Of a stretch of DNA of 64,000 nt, positions 53,991 through 64,000 are shown one piece after another. The notes beneath the pieces were generated by a model that did no database searches, had not been told where the DNA came from, and saw only the letters and a program-made list of their open reading frames with translations. This DNA comes from Anadara kagoshimensis (Eukaryota; Mollusca; Bivalvia; Arcoida; Arcidae), in NCBI GenBank assembly GCA_021292105.1, contig CM037872.1:13542791-13606790 (forward strand), in the 5' to 3' direction. Numbering within the stretch: position 1 is the first letter of the stretch; the number at the start of each line of letters is the position of its first letter. A program made the position numbers and the translations under genes.

Positions 53991-56900
53991 GGCGACTAGC
54001 GTTCAATATTGGATTTTTATTGTGAAAAAATCAACGATATTCGTTAGAAGTGAGTATATTGCTGCTTAGCAAAGTTGGCGGCATCAGAAAAATTGAGTCA
54101 TCCCTTAGTCATACAGCTTCATGTGTAGGTTTGTTGTGTGTCATTACCGATATGAAACAGAACATGAGCATTCGATTACATTTTATAGCAGTTTTAATTT
54201 TACTGTACTAGACAGTAGTTTCGTAATACAACACTATGTCAGTAGTACTTAGGCCAACATTTTGAAACTAAATTTCTTCTATTAACTCATTGGTAGGTGT
54301 AAAACTATTTACTTTATTATATGGAGCTCGCACATTACGTAATCGAGTCATAAATTTGAATTGGGGATTTTCAGTAGCTTTATTGTAATGCTCACTTATC
54401 AAGTTTATAGATACTTTAAATTGGAATTCCCATGTTTTTTTTTTTTTAAAATAATTTAAACTAAGTAATTAATTCTCCGTATAGAATTCCAGTTTTGTTA
54501 TTTTTAACAAGTCGTCTCATGTTCTTTATTGAAATAAGCTGAAAGACTACTTAAATTTCGTCATATGAATTACCTCGAGGACACTGGATTGAAAGAACTA
54601 AGTAAAAATGTAGAATCAAGATATATGCATATACCATGTTTTTTCTCACAGATGCCATTATCGCTGTTGATTGGGTTTCCATTATTAGACACAAACCTTG
54701 ATCTTAAGGTTTAGCGATAAATGATATAAACAAGGCGTATAACCTGTTGACACTTTATTGATTTTTATTGAGACTTTAAAATATATTTAAACACACAAAA
54801 ATATGTCAAGAAACACTTATATTTTTATCTACAAAAGAAAAATGCATTTCTATATGATTGAAATATTGTTAAATTTAACGGTTACACATGTGTTGTGATC
54901 CAAATAGATAAGACTTAATCATGTTAATGGGCTTGATAAAGACGAGATATGGTGCAAATTATTCAATGTGCAATGCATAAAACTAAAATTTCTTGGAAGC
55001 AATATAAAGGACTAAGAATGAAGTTCCCCTAACCCTTTTTTTATTTTTAAAATTCAGTGTTTATTGTTGTGTATTTACGATTTAATAGAAAAGAATTGAA
55101 ATATAAACGTGTGTATTATTATATTGAATGAGATATATTAATCTAGTGACCCTTTTCGACTAATTTGACATATTTGCAAATAAGTTCAGTCTTAAGACAC
55201 TTTAAAAGATCAGAAACACATTTCCTCCTGTGAAAAAGGGTTTTCCATTATTTGCCCCTGACTTTTAGTGAACATAAACACCACCTTTTTAAAATCATTA
55301 AACACAGTTGAAGAAACAAATTATGAAATGTAATGGTAAAAGTTTAAAATTCCCACAAAGCTTTAGCAATAGGATGCATCTATTACGAAATTTCTCAGCA
55401 TACAATAAGTTTGGGTGAACTACTAGTGTAAAACATTCTAAATATAAGATCTTTTCGAAGGTAAACTAAGGAAAATTAATTAAAACAGTGAAAGGTCGAA
55501 CGTATTATTGTCTAGCCATAACTTTAAACTTAAATGCGTTTTCATTGGTGATTTTGAAATAGGATTAATTACACAGGTACTATTTTTAAAAACTCTTTTA
55601 TCTTGTCTCGTTTTTCTATTATATAATAAAATTTTCTTTGAACTAACTTCAAATAATTAATGGTCATTTTTGTTTTTGGTTAGTGTTAAAACGGTTTTTG
55701 TAAATTTTAACGTAGCGACCGATTAACTTCATCTGCAACAAGCTTTACTAAACTTTAAAAAAAGAAGAATCGTCTGAAGAAGTTAAATCCAGAATGTTTC
55801 CCTTATCTACAGTGGTAACAATGTCTTCTTTAATTTAAACTGGTCACATGCCTCTAACTTAACGTGCCAATACACAACCAACCTTCCAAGAACAAGCTTT
55901 ACCAATATGATGCATATAGTTATTGTAAACATATTTATTTCAACATCTAACCGATAATAATATCATGTTTTTAAGACTCTCGCAATAAAAATTACGATGA
56001 TAATTAAGCGTTTAGAGTTTTGGTGCATTACAAGTCTAAAAATAAAACCCATTCAGAGGAAAATATTTTATCCATTCAGAGATCAATCGTAGCATTGCCT
56101 AGTCATAAATTTAAATTTTGGATTTACATTCATTAGTTTTTCATATAAAGGGTTTTACATATGTACTCTTTGTAACAGCACATGCTGATTTAATGAAAAT
56201 TTTTATGTACTGAGTTCTAATGATTAATTATCGTGTTTTAAGATAGAACCCAAAATTTCTTAAGACTATTTTTTAATCGGTTTTTCATGTTCCATTTTCA
56301 AACTATATTGAATTGTCGAATCCGATCTTTTGTTTTGTCTGGTATGAACTATATTGGATGACTTCAGTGAAGTTTGACCTTAATTTCATTATATTATTAA
56401 CCTTTATTTGTGTCTTAATACCATTAAGCCACTATATATTTTTAATTTTATTTACTTTAAACAACTATGCCGCTGCGCTATAGCAAGTCCAGGATCAATG
56501 CAATTAGCCAAAAAATGTGTGCTTACCCTAGTAACTACATCTAGCCATAATCTCTTTTGATGCGGTTAAAAAAATTGGCGCCAACTGAATGTATAGTGTC
56601 AGTCAGAATTCAGTCATAGTTGCAATTCATACAGACACATCAAGACAGTACATAGCAACAAAAATACCAATGTAGCTATTGTAAAAATGTTGTGTTCAAA
56701 TATGAGATGAAAAACAATAACATCACTCAATCAATTGAAAAAAAAACCTGAAGATCCGTGCATAAAAGATTTCCTAGAATCATTAGAAATGGGAATAACC
56801 ACTAGTAATAGGCTCCCAAAAGTGACAATAAGGCACAGCAGTTGGCCGGCATATGCGCCACCAGCGGAGCTAATAAGGAGAGACGATGATAATGAGAAAG

Positions 56901-57531
56901 TTCTATTTACAACCATATGCGTGTTTAATTAATGGATTAAACACGATGGTAACAGACCAACCTGTAATAAAGGACTGGAACGTTGCTAAATTTACATTGT
57001 ATAAAAATAACAAAATAAAACGATGCAAATCATTTTCTTGTTGTTACTTATTAAATAATTCATATTGATTACTTATAGAATATGGACGACTAAATAAGTG
57101 ATACAGATCCAAATCACGAAGAATATATATCCTACAACACGACAGATACATATTCGGTAAAAAGATTTTTTAGCCAATCAACGTCCGACGGATAAATATT
57201 CAGCAAAAATATCAGTATTAATGATGAAGGATTAACAATCAGGCTACACACATAGGACACGACTAACGCCTGACCCATATCTTTTATCAAGTACATCAAC
57301 TCTTTTCTTTATATACAAGAAAAACATCAACTGGTCATTAACGATCTAATCTATCGAAAAGCAGACCATAAAAGTGATTTACATTTTGTGAAAATAGTTA
57401 CCAGCCTGTCTATATGACAAAGACACTTTTTTATCTTTAGTATTTATGGTTTATATTATAACTAAATGATAAGAAACACTTTTTATTACTTATTTTTTGA
57501 TAATACAAAATTTTAATTTATTTTCATTAAT
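53991..57531. other. No supported gene
   Basis: 3.5 kb of AT-rich DNA without repeat units or exons that I can support. A 65-codon plus frame at 56735 (KKKPEDPCIKDFLESLEMG, PAYAPPAELIRRDDDNE) sits in slightly GC-richer sequence after a TTGGCGCCAACTG motif (56574). It may be a fragment of an LTR element or orphan gene, but neither is shown. Confidence 0.35.
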
Positions 57532-57670
57532 ACAGTGCAGGCCTGTCGAAAGTTTTACTTTAGTGCCGAATCGGTAACTCATCTCGGCCCCTCGTTATCT
57601 ATAACCCGGTACCTTTTCGGCAGCTGCTGTCCACAGCTAGGCCACTCGGCCCCTTGTTAGCTAGAAAACA
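57532..57670. mobile_element. Partial MITE, family of 14729-14947
   Basis: CAGGCCTGTCGAAAGTTTTA at the left and inverted matches to the interior of the 14729 copy (GTGCCGAATCGG, CGGCAGCTGCTG, GGCCCCTTGTTAGCT). The opposite end was not found. Confidence 0.5.
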
Positions 57671-57821
57671 TCGGTTCAGTTAACATGCCTACAATCACAC
57701 CTATATCGCCATATGTCGTGAAAAAGATAATATTCGTATATCAGGTGTCGGTGAACATCGAGATGTATAGTAGTCAGGTATCTGATGATTTAACGGGAAT
57801 CTAAATATAATTTAGCAAGTA

Positions 57822-58596
57822 GTGAGTGAGTGAGTGAGTGAGTGAGTGAATTATTGTTTATGACAAACGTGATGACTTCAATTTTTCTATTGTCAACTTT
57901 CCTTTTTTATGCAGCAATATACCTGCTTCTCCTGCTTATGGTGTATTTGTTTCCCAATTAATACGCTATTATAGAGCTTGTTTGTTCTCACTACGGGGAC
58001 TTTGTACAACGAAGTAGGCTGCTTGCAAATAAATGTTGACTCAGGGATATTGCAGGCCTAGGCTTATCAAGGCTCTAAAAAGTTTTATGGCCGTCATCAC
58101 AGTATTGTTGATAAGTTTGATGTCTCTGTGCCCAGGATTGCCCTAGATATATCTGACGTCTCATAGTTCCATGTTCCTTTCACACAATTTTGATTACACA
58201 CGTGGCGGGTGTAGCTAGCTAAACAGGAGGTGCTTACCCTTCCGGACCACCCGGCCTCACTTCCCTGGTGGAAGTTCACGTATCTAACCTAACTTGTCAG
58301 TTCCAAAGTTTTTACTTTGATTCGGACATCGATTAGTATGTTTGTTTTTGATTAAAGCCGCATCAGCATTATTGCAGCTATTCGCGGAAAAGAAAAAGTA
58401 AAAGATACAATAGTATCAATAACACAAACTATTAAAATGTAAAATTAAAAATAACAATAAATAAGTTTTTAATAAAAATATTGCTAAACTGATAAAAACC
58501 AGTTATAAACAGACAATTTATAAATTAAAACACTGGGTAATATATGATAAAACAATTATATTTTATTATACAAGTTAATTTCCCGAAGGACGGGTA
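57822..58596 (-). mobile_element. LINE tail carrying a nested Penelope-like copy
   Basis: Minus orientation: a (GTGA)n 3' end (57822-57848), then, after an interruption, the 3' UTR (AAAGCCGCATCAGCATTATT at 58354 and TAAAAGATACAATAGTATCA) and the last coding bases (CTTCGGGAAATTAACTTGTA). All correspond to the LINE inserted at 25036-25659. The 3' UTR is split at 57859-58352. Confidence 0.85.
57859..58352 (+). mobile_element. Penelope-like copy inserted in LINE 3' UTR
   Basis: About 495 bp equivalent to 37100-37610: GACAAACGTGATGACTTCAA at the left, AGGCCTAGGCTTATCAAGGC, CACACGTGGCGGGTGTAGC, CCGGACCACCCGGCCTCACT, ending GTATGTTTGTTTTTGATT. The LINE sequence resumes at once with AAAGCCGC. The insertion defines both ends of a truncated copy; a target duplication is at most 2-4 bp (TTA-like). 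Confidence 0.85.
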
Positions 58597-58604
58597 CAGC
58601 TAGT

Positions 58605-58925
58605 AGAGCATGTTCATGTTGTTTTCAGATATATATATATATATACTTGTTTTTAACAAATATGACTTTGTTATATAAAATCACATATCTGAAATCATTT
58701 TTGAGAAATATTTGAAATTTATATATATAATATGATTTTTAATTGGCATTTTAGGGCATTCGCGGTAAAACAGTTTTTGCAGTCAGGACTAAACAAAATT
58801 TAAAATAAAGTTTACCGATCAACGAGGAAACGACCAATCTAGTAACATATCTAGTGGTATATCAATTCAAAAAAAGGTTTAAATATATGAAAACAACATG
58901 AACATGCTCTACTCGCTAAACCATA
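58605..58925. mobile_element. MITE, ~320 bp, 33-bp TIRs
   Basis: GTAGAGCATGTTCATGTTGT (58613) is inverted at 58891-58910 (CAACATGAACATGCTCTAC). The interior is AT-rich with a short (AT)n. It directly abuts the truncated LINE end. Confidence 0.85.
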
Positions 58926-58965
58926 TTTCAATGACCCCAAACAATAAAACAAATCAGTCAAATGA

Positions 58966-59072
58966 ATAATTGATTGGTGTTTTACTTCCCAGTCAGAATA
59001 TTTCATTTATATCGAGACGTCACGAGCTGTTGTTGCAATCAAACCTTTGCAATGGCAATGAGCTACGGTTTT
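58966..59072 (-). mobile_element. SINE family 1, internally deleted
   Basis: Only the 3' tail (GGGAAGTAAAACACCAATCA and CGTCTCGATATAAATGAAAT) and a small CCGTAGCTCAT A-box remnant are left. Confidence 0.6.
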
Positions 59073-60170
59073 AAAGTCATGGTTAAAATGTTTCACTTAA
59101 ATACAGAGACAAATTAGTAAAAATAATTTAAATCTAGAGAAATTACATGTTTAGAAAATTGCAAACAAGACATATTTTCATTTTAAAGCCTTAAATACTG
59201 AAAAATATGGAATATGGCTGAAGTAACAGCAGAAGTCTTAAATGAGACGCTATCGCAATTTCATTGTGAAGCTAACCCAAGGCATACCAATGTCACAAGA
59301 GACGGAAATGAAGGCACCTCACAAATTTACCACTGGGATATATTTATGAATATTAGGAATTATTCAGACTAGAGTTTTATATATAGACATTGTCAGAGAC
59401 AAAGGGTGTAAAAAGCGAAATGGTGTATTTGACGGTTTACTTAAAGAGTGCCAATGTGTGTTGTATAATCTATCCTCATGGGATTTAATTCTACCATCAA
59501 CTAAAATCTTATTCATTTGAATTCCACAATGATGATTCTGGAGAATACGTAACAATTAAACATAATACACAACAAAAGACTGACCAGTAGGCGGCACCTG
59601 TCAAAGATATTTCAGAGAAGCGCATGTATGCCGAAGACAGTGAAAATTGGATTTATTGTTCCGTCCAATTGCTTCGACTGTTAATTGACAAAACTGACAA
59701 ATCAGCTTCAAGCCAATATAACAAACAATAATTGTATCTTCTGGATATTTCTAAGCCATGGTTCACTACAAAGTCTATTGCTAAAAGATCATTCTCTCGA
59801 TTTGTACTGTCTCAAACATGGTGAATAAATAAATACACACCACACTGTTTAAGAGCCACCGCCATTCAGCACCAAAATGATATTGGGTATGACCGTATGA
59901 AGCACGACACATGTCAAATCACAAGAGCTAATCGTCGCCGAGATCCTACAACAGGACCATGTCCACATCTGAGAAAACAATTCGCTGAGAAAATCTCTGT
60001 CCACGCTTATCACACATCCCGAGTCAACACAACACTTCAATGTTATCTAAAAATCCCCGTCGGCAAAAACTAGGTTTTATCAATGAGAATCCATGTGCAC
60101 AAATTGCAGTTCACGCTAAATTCAAACTTCACATTCTGCATTGTTTAACTTCCACAATTAAAATGACAGT
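59073..60170. other. No supported gene
   Basis: From 59590 to 60170 base composition is less AT-rich, and several short frames occur on both strands, none with motifs or splice context that I recognise. Confidence 0.35.
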
Positions 60171-60231
60171 TTTCAGTTTAACGCTTTACACTAAATTGTT
60201 TTTTCAGTTTAACGCTTTACACTAAATTGTT
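60171..60231. repeat. Perfect 30-bp tandem duplication
   Basis: TTTCAGTTTAACGCTTTACA and on, at 60171-60200 and 60202-60231, identical and separated by one T. Confidence 0.95.
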
Positions 60232-61790
60232 AAGTCGGATCATAAACCTACAGTAGGCGATTTTGTCCCAGAAGGTTGCTCCTGCCATGTATAAGGTGCA
60301 AAAAACCACACTTTCAGACGGTACCACGTACACCCTTAAGACTACCTGGATGCCAGAACCCACCTGCAGATTAACTTCGGAATCATCATCCCAGACAGAC
60401 CACCATATGCCATCCCCAGCCTCATCATCGACCACAGAATCATCGTCAACCTAGACCCTGTCCACAGAACTAAAGGAAGAAGAAACCAAGACCAGCTGTT
60501 GGTAATACCTAAAAAGGTGATTTTAATGTTTAAATGGTAAGGCGATTACAACTCACTAATATCATAATTTTTTTTTACATTATTATTCTAAATAACATGG
60601 TAGTATATTTTTATACTTCACGATGTACATCACATAACATATACTGTACTTACTTAATTATTAATATATATTGACAGTAGTCAGAGTACAAAGTTATGCA
60701 TCGATTGATTAAATAACTAAGTGTTTTCATGTAACACATTACATATTTGTAACAAAAAGCCAGTTTATAGTTATCAGGGATTTTCCCTTTAATACTTATG
60801 TATCGTTACAATTCATCTTGTATCTTATTGTAAAGGGTGTAGTAATGTAATGAAAATTGGCGAGATTTAATTTTGTTTTTGTCAACAATCTGATTGTCAA
60901 AATATATTGTATGTAAAAATTACTATAGTCATTGTTGGTCAAAGAATATTATTTAGAGGGATAAAGTACCAAAGTGTGTAAAATAAGGTTGAATTATTTT
61001 TCTATTTCTTGATTATTTTGCTTTACAAGAGTACATTTTATTGTTTTAAAGGGTTATATTTATGTGTACCCAGGTGCTTTAATTACAGATAGTTTTAATG
61101 TGTTCTTGTAAACAATATTTGTGCAAGTTTTTTTTCCACATTATTTTAACGGTTGTCGCCATGTTTAAATACTAAATGTCAACATCTTTGCTGATTGACT
61201 TACCTTGAAGTCGCCGATTTTGGTGGAAGTTTCGCTGTGTTAACCACCTAAAAGGTGTGTAATTTAACAAATCTATAGTAATTTGTGCATTGTATCATCA
61301 CTCACCACCATGTTTATTGGCAGATATTATGTCTAAGATATCGCATTTTATTGCAATGAAAAAACACAAAATTCTGGAGCATGTACATCGTGCTTATATT
61401 CAAATTTTTGCATGCTTACTGACACCTACTGGCGATGTCGAAAACTGTATACAAGGTGTTGAAACATCATTCAGACCCAACATTACCAGAAGCTTTTGAG
61501 CTTTTGCTTAGGTTAGCATATTACTGTTACATGTATAGAAGTATGTACTTCAGACCCGCAGTTTAGCTTTATTTACCCTAGTTTTACCAATTTAGCTTAA
61601 TGTCGGAGCCGGTCTGTTTATGACAGCGAATAACGCTTAATTTCTGAAACCCAAATAAATTTGAATAAAAATTGATATTTACTTTACCTAGTCGTAACAG
61701 GGGATCTGTATGTGCACCCGCGATTAGCCTAGAATATTTCTGCAGAGCAAAACGTTGGCGCTATGAGAATATAACATGTTGAAAAACCAC
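60232..61790. other. No supported gene
   Basis: A 63-codon plus frame at 60263 is Ser/Thr-rich (SESSSQTDHHMPSPASSSTT) and ends at 60454. It could be an orphan exon but has no splice-site or homology support. Confidence 0.3.
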
Positions 61791-61885
61791 TTACTAGGCA
61801 AATGGCGGACCCTGTTGCGTATATGACGTAAAACCTCACCAAGGACATCACTTCTGGTGTAAATATCGACATTTTTGCCTAGTAA
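61791..61885. mobile_element. Small inverted-repeat element (possible)
   Basis: TTACTAGGCAAATG at 61791 and CATTTTTGCCTAGTAA ending at 61885 form short terminal inverted repeats around a GC-richer 65-bp core. Confidence 0.4.
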
Positions 61886-62879
61886 AATCCCCATATCACC
61901 AACATTTTTTTCTTTCTACAGAAATAAATCAAACCTGGTCATTTCTGATCAAGCGCAAGTTAAGTCGTTTTATCTTTAGAATTAAGAAAATAATACTATA
62001 ATTGTCAAAATAAACACTTTATGGAATATTGGTGGTATGATTTTTTCATTTTATAGAAAATAATGTAACGTAGGAAACACTGCGATGAAAAAGCCCTGAT
62101 TATACCCTTTATATATGACAATGGTTCTCGATTAACCGAAGACAAAAATTCGATTTACTTATCAAACGTACTTATCTTTTGGAATATTTAAACATAAATG
62201 TGGAGAAAAGAAGTTTATTTTTTCATTATTTCAAAAATGTGTTTAGTAAAGATAGTTGAAAAAGGCTGAGATGGAAGCAAGACCACAGGCAATGTACTGT
62301 TCGTCGAGAGATGAGTTATTGGATCAAGCATGGTGGAAAAGGGCTGGCAAAATAGGACTAAAAAAATTATTTGATTGAAATATCAATGCATATCGTACCC
62401 CGGATACATATCCAGTAAAAACGTTTATATCGGCGCTCATACATAACTGGCAAAAAACTGGACCATGATAACCACCATGGCCTTAAGTGAAGGATCAACA
62501 ATATTGGAAACCGGTCAGGCTAGATACAAGTTTACGACTGTCCTATAGAATGCGTTATAGTAGACCAACTTAATTGGCATCATCCCTTCACTACAAGTCA
62601 AAGAGTTCGAACTAGAATCATCAAATTTAACCGAAACTATGCTTAAATTGTTTATGCATGTTGGGGTTTACAGTCTTAACAAATTAATGATAACTTTGTA
62701 CAATTTTCCACGAATCGAGCGTGTAAAATTTGGATATGTTAAATAGGCTTGTAACACTAACCGTAGACTAGTGGCATTGGATCTCATGTAGAACCTGTGA
62801 TATTCCTAGGGTTGTAATTATTTTCCATGAGCAATACGAAAAAGACATTATAAACCCATTACGGAATATGATCAAATCA
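61886..62879. other. No gene recognised
   Basis: AT-rich spacer on the 3' side of the receptor gene. Confidence 0.35.
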
Positions 62880-63185
62880 GAAACAAGCATTCCAATCCAT
62901 GTCCAAATCATAAAATCCCAAAGCAAAGAAAAAACTTTGAAACTTGAAAACTAGGTTAAACGCATGAATTTCCACAAGGAAAGTGGGCTGGGTGCTCTGA
63001 AATGGAAAGCATTTCCTGTTTACTATTTACACTTACCATGGGTGAAATCAAAATTGAGAATTAAAGAAACATGGAAAGACAAAAATGTCCTGGATAATTT
63101 TTGATACAGATATCAACAATATTGTGATGACGGTCATAAAACTTTGGAGTGTCTTGATACGCCAGGGCTTGCAATAAGATTGAAA
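62880..63185 (-). mobile_element. Penelope-like 3'-end fragment
   Basis: Minus strand: TTGCAAGCCCTGGCGTATCA and ATGACCGTCATCACAATATT at the right end, GGGTGCTCTGAAATGGAAAG-equivalent in the middle, and GGATTTTATGATTTGGACAT at the left end. It lies about 95 bp beyond the stop codon of the receptor gene, in the same orientation. Confidence 0.7.
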
Positions 63186-63280
63186 AGGTTTTTAATACAA
63201 CAGAAAACTATATCATTTAAAATTGTCTCTTTGTTAAACATTGTTACCACAATTTCTTTTCAAAACAAAATATCGTTACT

Positions 63281-64000
63281 TTACTCAACTAGTACAATAA
63301 TCAAAAATACAACATTATCAGTTATAGTAAGCACCGTGAATACGATTATAAAGACGGTATCCAATGTTAATGAAAATTCTTTCCATGTTCTCTTTGTGGT
63401 TTGCTTAAAGCGGCCATTGTTCACGTCCGACATTGAATAATTTTTATTCTCAGACTGTTCCATGTAGTGATTTCTGGTGGTTTTTTCTTTAGTTGAAAAT
63501 AAGCCATTTGTAAAAGCGGAGATATGTCCAGATATATTGTCATCTTTGTTGTAAAACATAACTGAAATAATGTTACAAATCATAATTAAACCGGCTAAAA
63601 CAACGTCACATGCTAACTTATAACAAATGTTTGCTATTCCAGGTTTTGAAGTTGTTGGAAGGCTTTCTGAAATCAGGGATAGATATACACCAGAAGCCAA
63701 AAATAATGTTACGCTATACCCAATACGTTCTCCAGATGAAATTGGAATAAGAAAAGCAAACACGTGTAGAATCGCTAGCACTACAATAGGTACCAGTAAA
63801 GTTACAATAAAAAAACTGGGTTCCCTGGAAAAAGTGACGGAGATCTGTATATATTCATAATTACCGAAATATAATCCTATAGTATGGTTCACAGAATTCA
63901 GTCGCCATAATCCATCTCGTTTAACAACTGAGATAACTGCTGGATCTATGGTCGAAAATTTTAACTGGTTGTTTGAATAACCATTAGGCGTATACAAAAT
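63281..64000 (-). CDS. nAChR-like Cys-loop channel subunit, C-terminal part
   Basis: Open on the minus strand from the window edge to a stop at 63281-63283, about 239 codons. The frame runs off the edge, so the N-terminal ligand-binding domain is missing (residue 1 below is an internal TTG codon at 63997). M1 about residues 62-84 (FFIVTLLVPIVVLAILHVF), M2 about 92-110 after GER (IGYSVTLFLASGVYLSLIS), M3 about 123-147, a short M3-M4 loop of about 60 residues, and M4 about 212-236, ending VLVE. Glu before the M2 Arg and Leu at position 9' fit a cation channel of the nicotinic group. No vicinal Cys pair is seen where an alpha subunit would carry one, so it is probably a non-alpha or divergent subunit. 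Neurotransmitter-gated signalling at the plasma membrane is the expected role. Confidence 0.92.
   Translation of the reverse strand: MLYTPNGYSNNQLKFSTIDPAVISVVKRDGLWRLNSVNHTIGLYFGNYEYIQISVTFSREPSFFIVTLLVPIVVLAILHVFAFLIPISSGERIGYSVTLFLASGVYLSLISESLPTTSKPGIANICYKLACDVVLAGLIMICNIISVMFYNKDDNISGHISAFTNGLFSTKEKTTRNHYMEQSENKNYSMSDVNNGRFKQTTKRTWKEFSLTLDTVFIIVFTVLTITDNVVFLIIVLVE

Noticed and set aside
56574..56932. LTR retrotransposon primer-binding site (TTGGCGCCAACTG) followed by a gag-like frame
   Set aside because: No LTR ends or direct repeats could be seen and the 65-codon frame has no gag motif.
63144..63440. 98-codon plus-strand frame
   Set aside because: Opposite-strand shadow of the receptor subunit and an adjacent repeat.

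Overview
The window is animal nuclear DNA that is AT-rich, intron-containing and packed with transposons. Several features point to a bivalve mollusc: many tRNA-derived SINEs, an element opening with GGCCCATGGGCC and closing with a (GACG)n tract plus GCTCATCTGAGC, long-TIR MITEs, a Penelope-like reverse transcriptase family, and a divergent nicotinic-type receptor subunit. That assignment is inference from general knowledge of such genomes; the species is not determined. Most short open frames here are chance or transposon frames. I support only three host genes, two of them rebuilt from exon sequence and splice phase.

Left part (1-9.9 kb, minus strand): a METTL27-like (Williams-Beuren region 27 type) SAM-dependent methyltransferase gene. 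Four exons were recovered (9796-9906, 7842-7970, 4704-4839, 3165-3257) with matching phases; the 3' end was not found. Its introns hold SINEs, retroelement scraps, (TAA)n tracts, a LINE relic and a 2-kb Helitron/pearl-like element carrying eight copies of a 145-bp satellite.

Middle (9.9-43.6 kb): a gene-free transposon graveyard. It holds palindromic foldback elements, several MITE families, a 27-bp minisatellite, two Tc1-like elements with complete TIRs (one split by a LINE), transposase and LINE remnants, a reverse-transcriptase relic and a twin-CRE tandem duplication.

Right part (43.6-53.6 kb, plus strand): a complete eight-exon gene for a predicted secreted or GPI-anchored protein of 469 residues. 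The order is signal peptide, three Ig-like domains, Thr/Pro stalk, hydrophobic C-terminus. Every intron is phase 1 and two exons are tiny (54 and 24 nt). Intron 1 contains a hAT remnant, a mariner and a foldback element. I cannot name this gene and consider it the most interesting locus here.

End (53.6-64 kb): more repeats, including a Penelope-like copy nested inside a LINE tail, then the 3' part of a Cys-loop (nicotinic-acetylcholine-receptor-like) subunit on the minus strand, running off the window edge.
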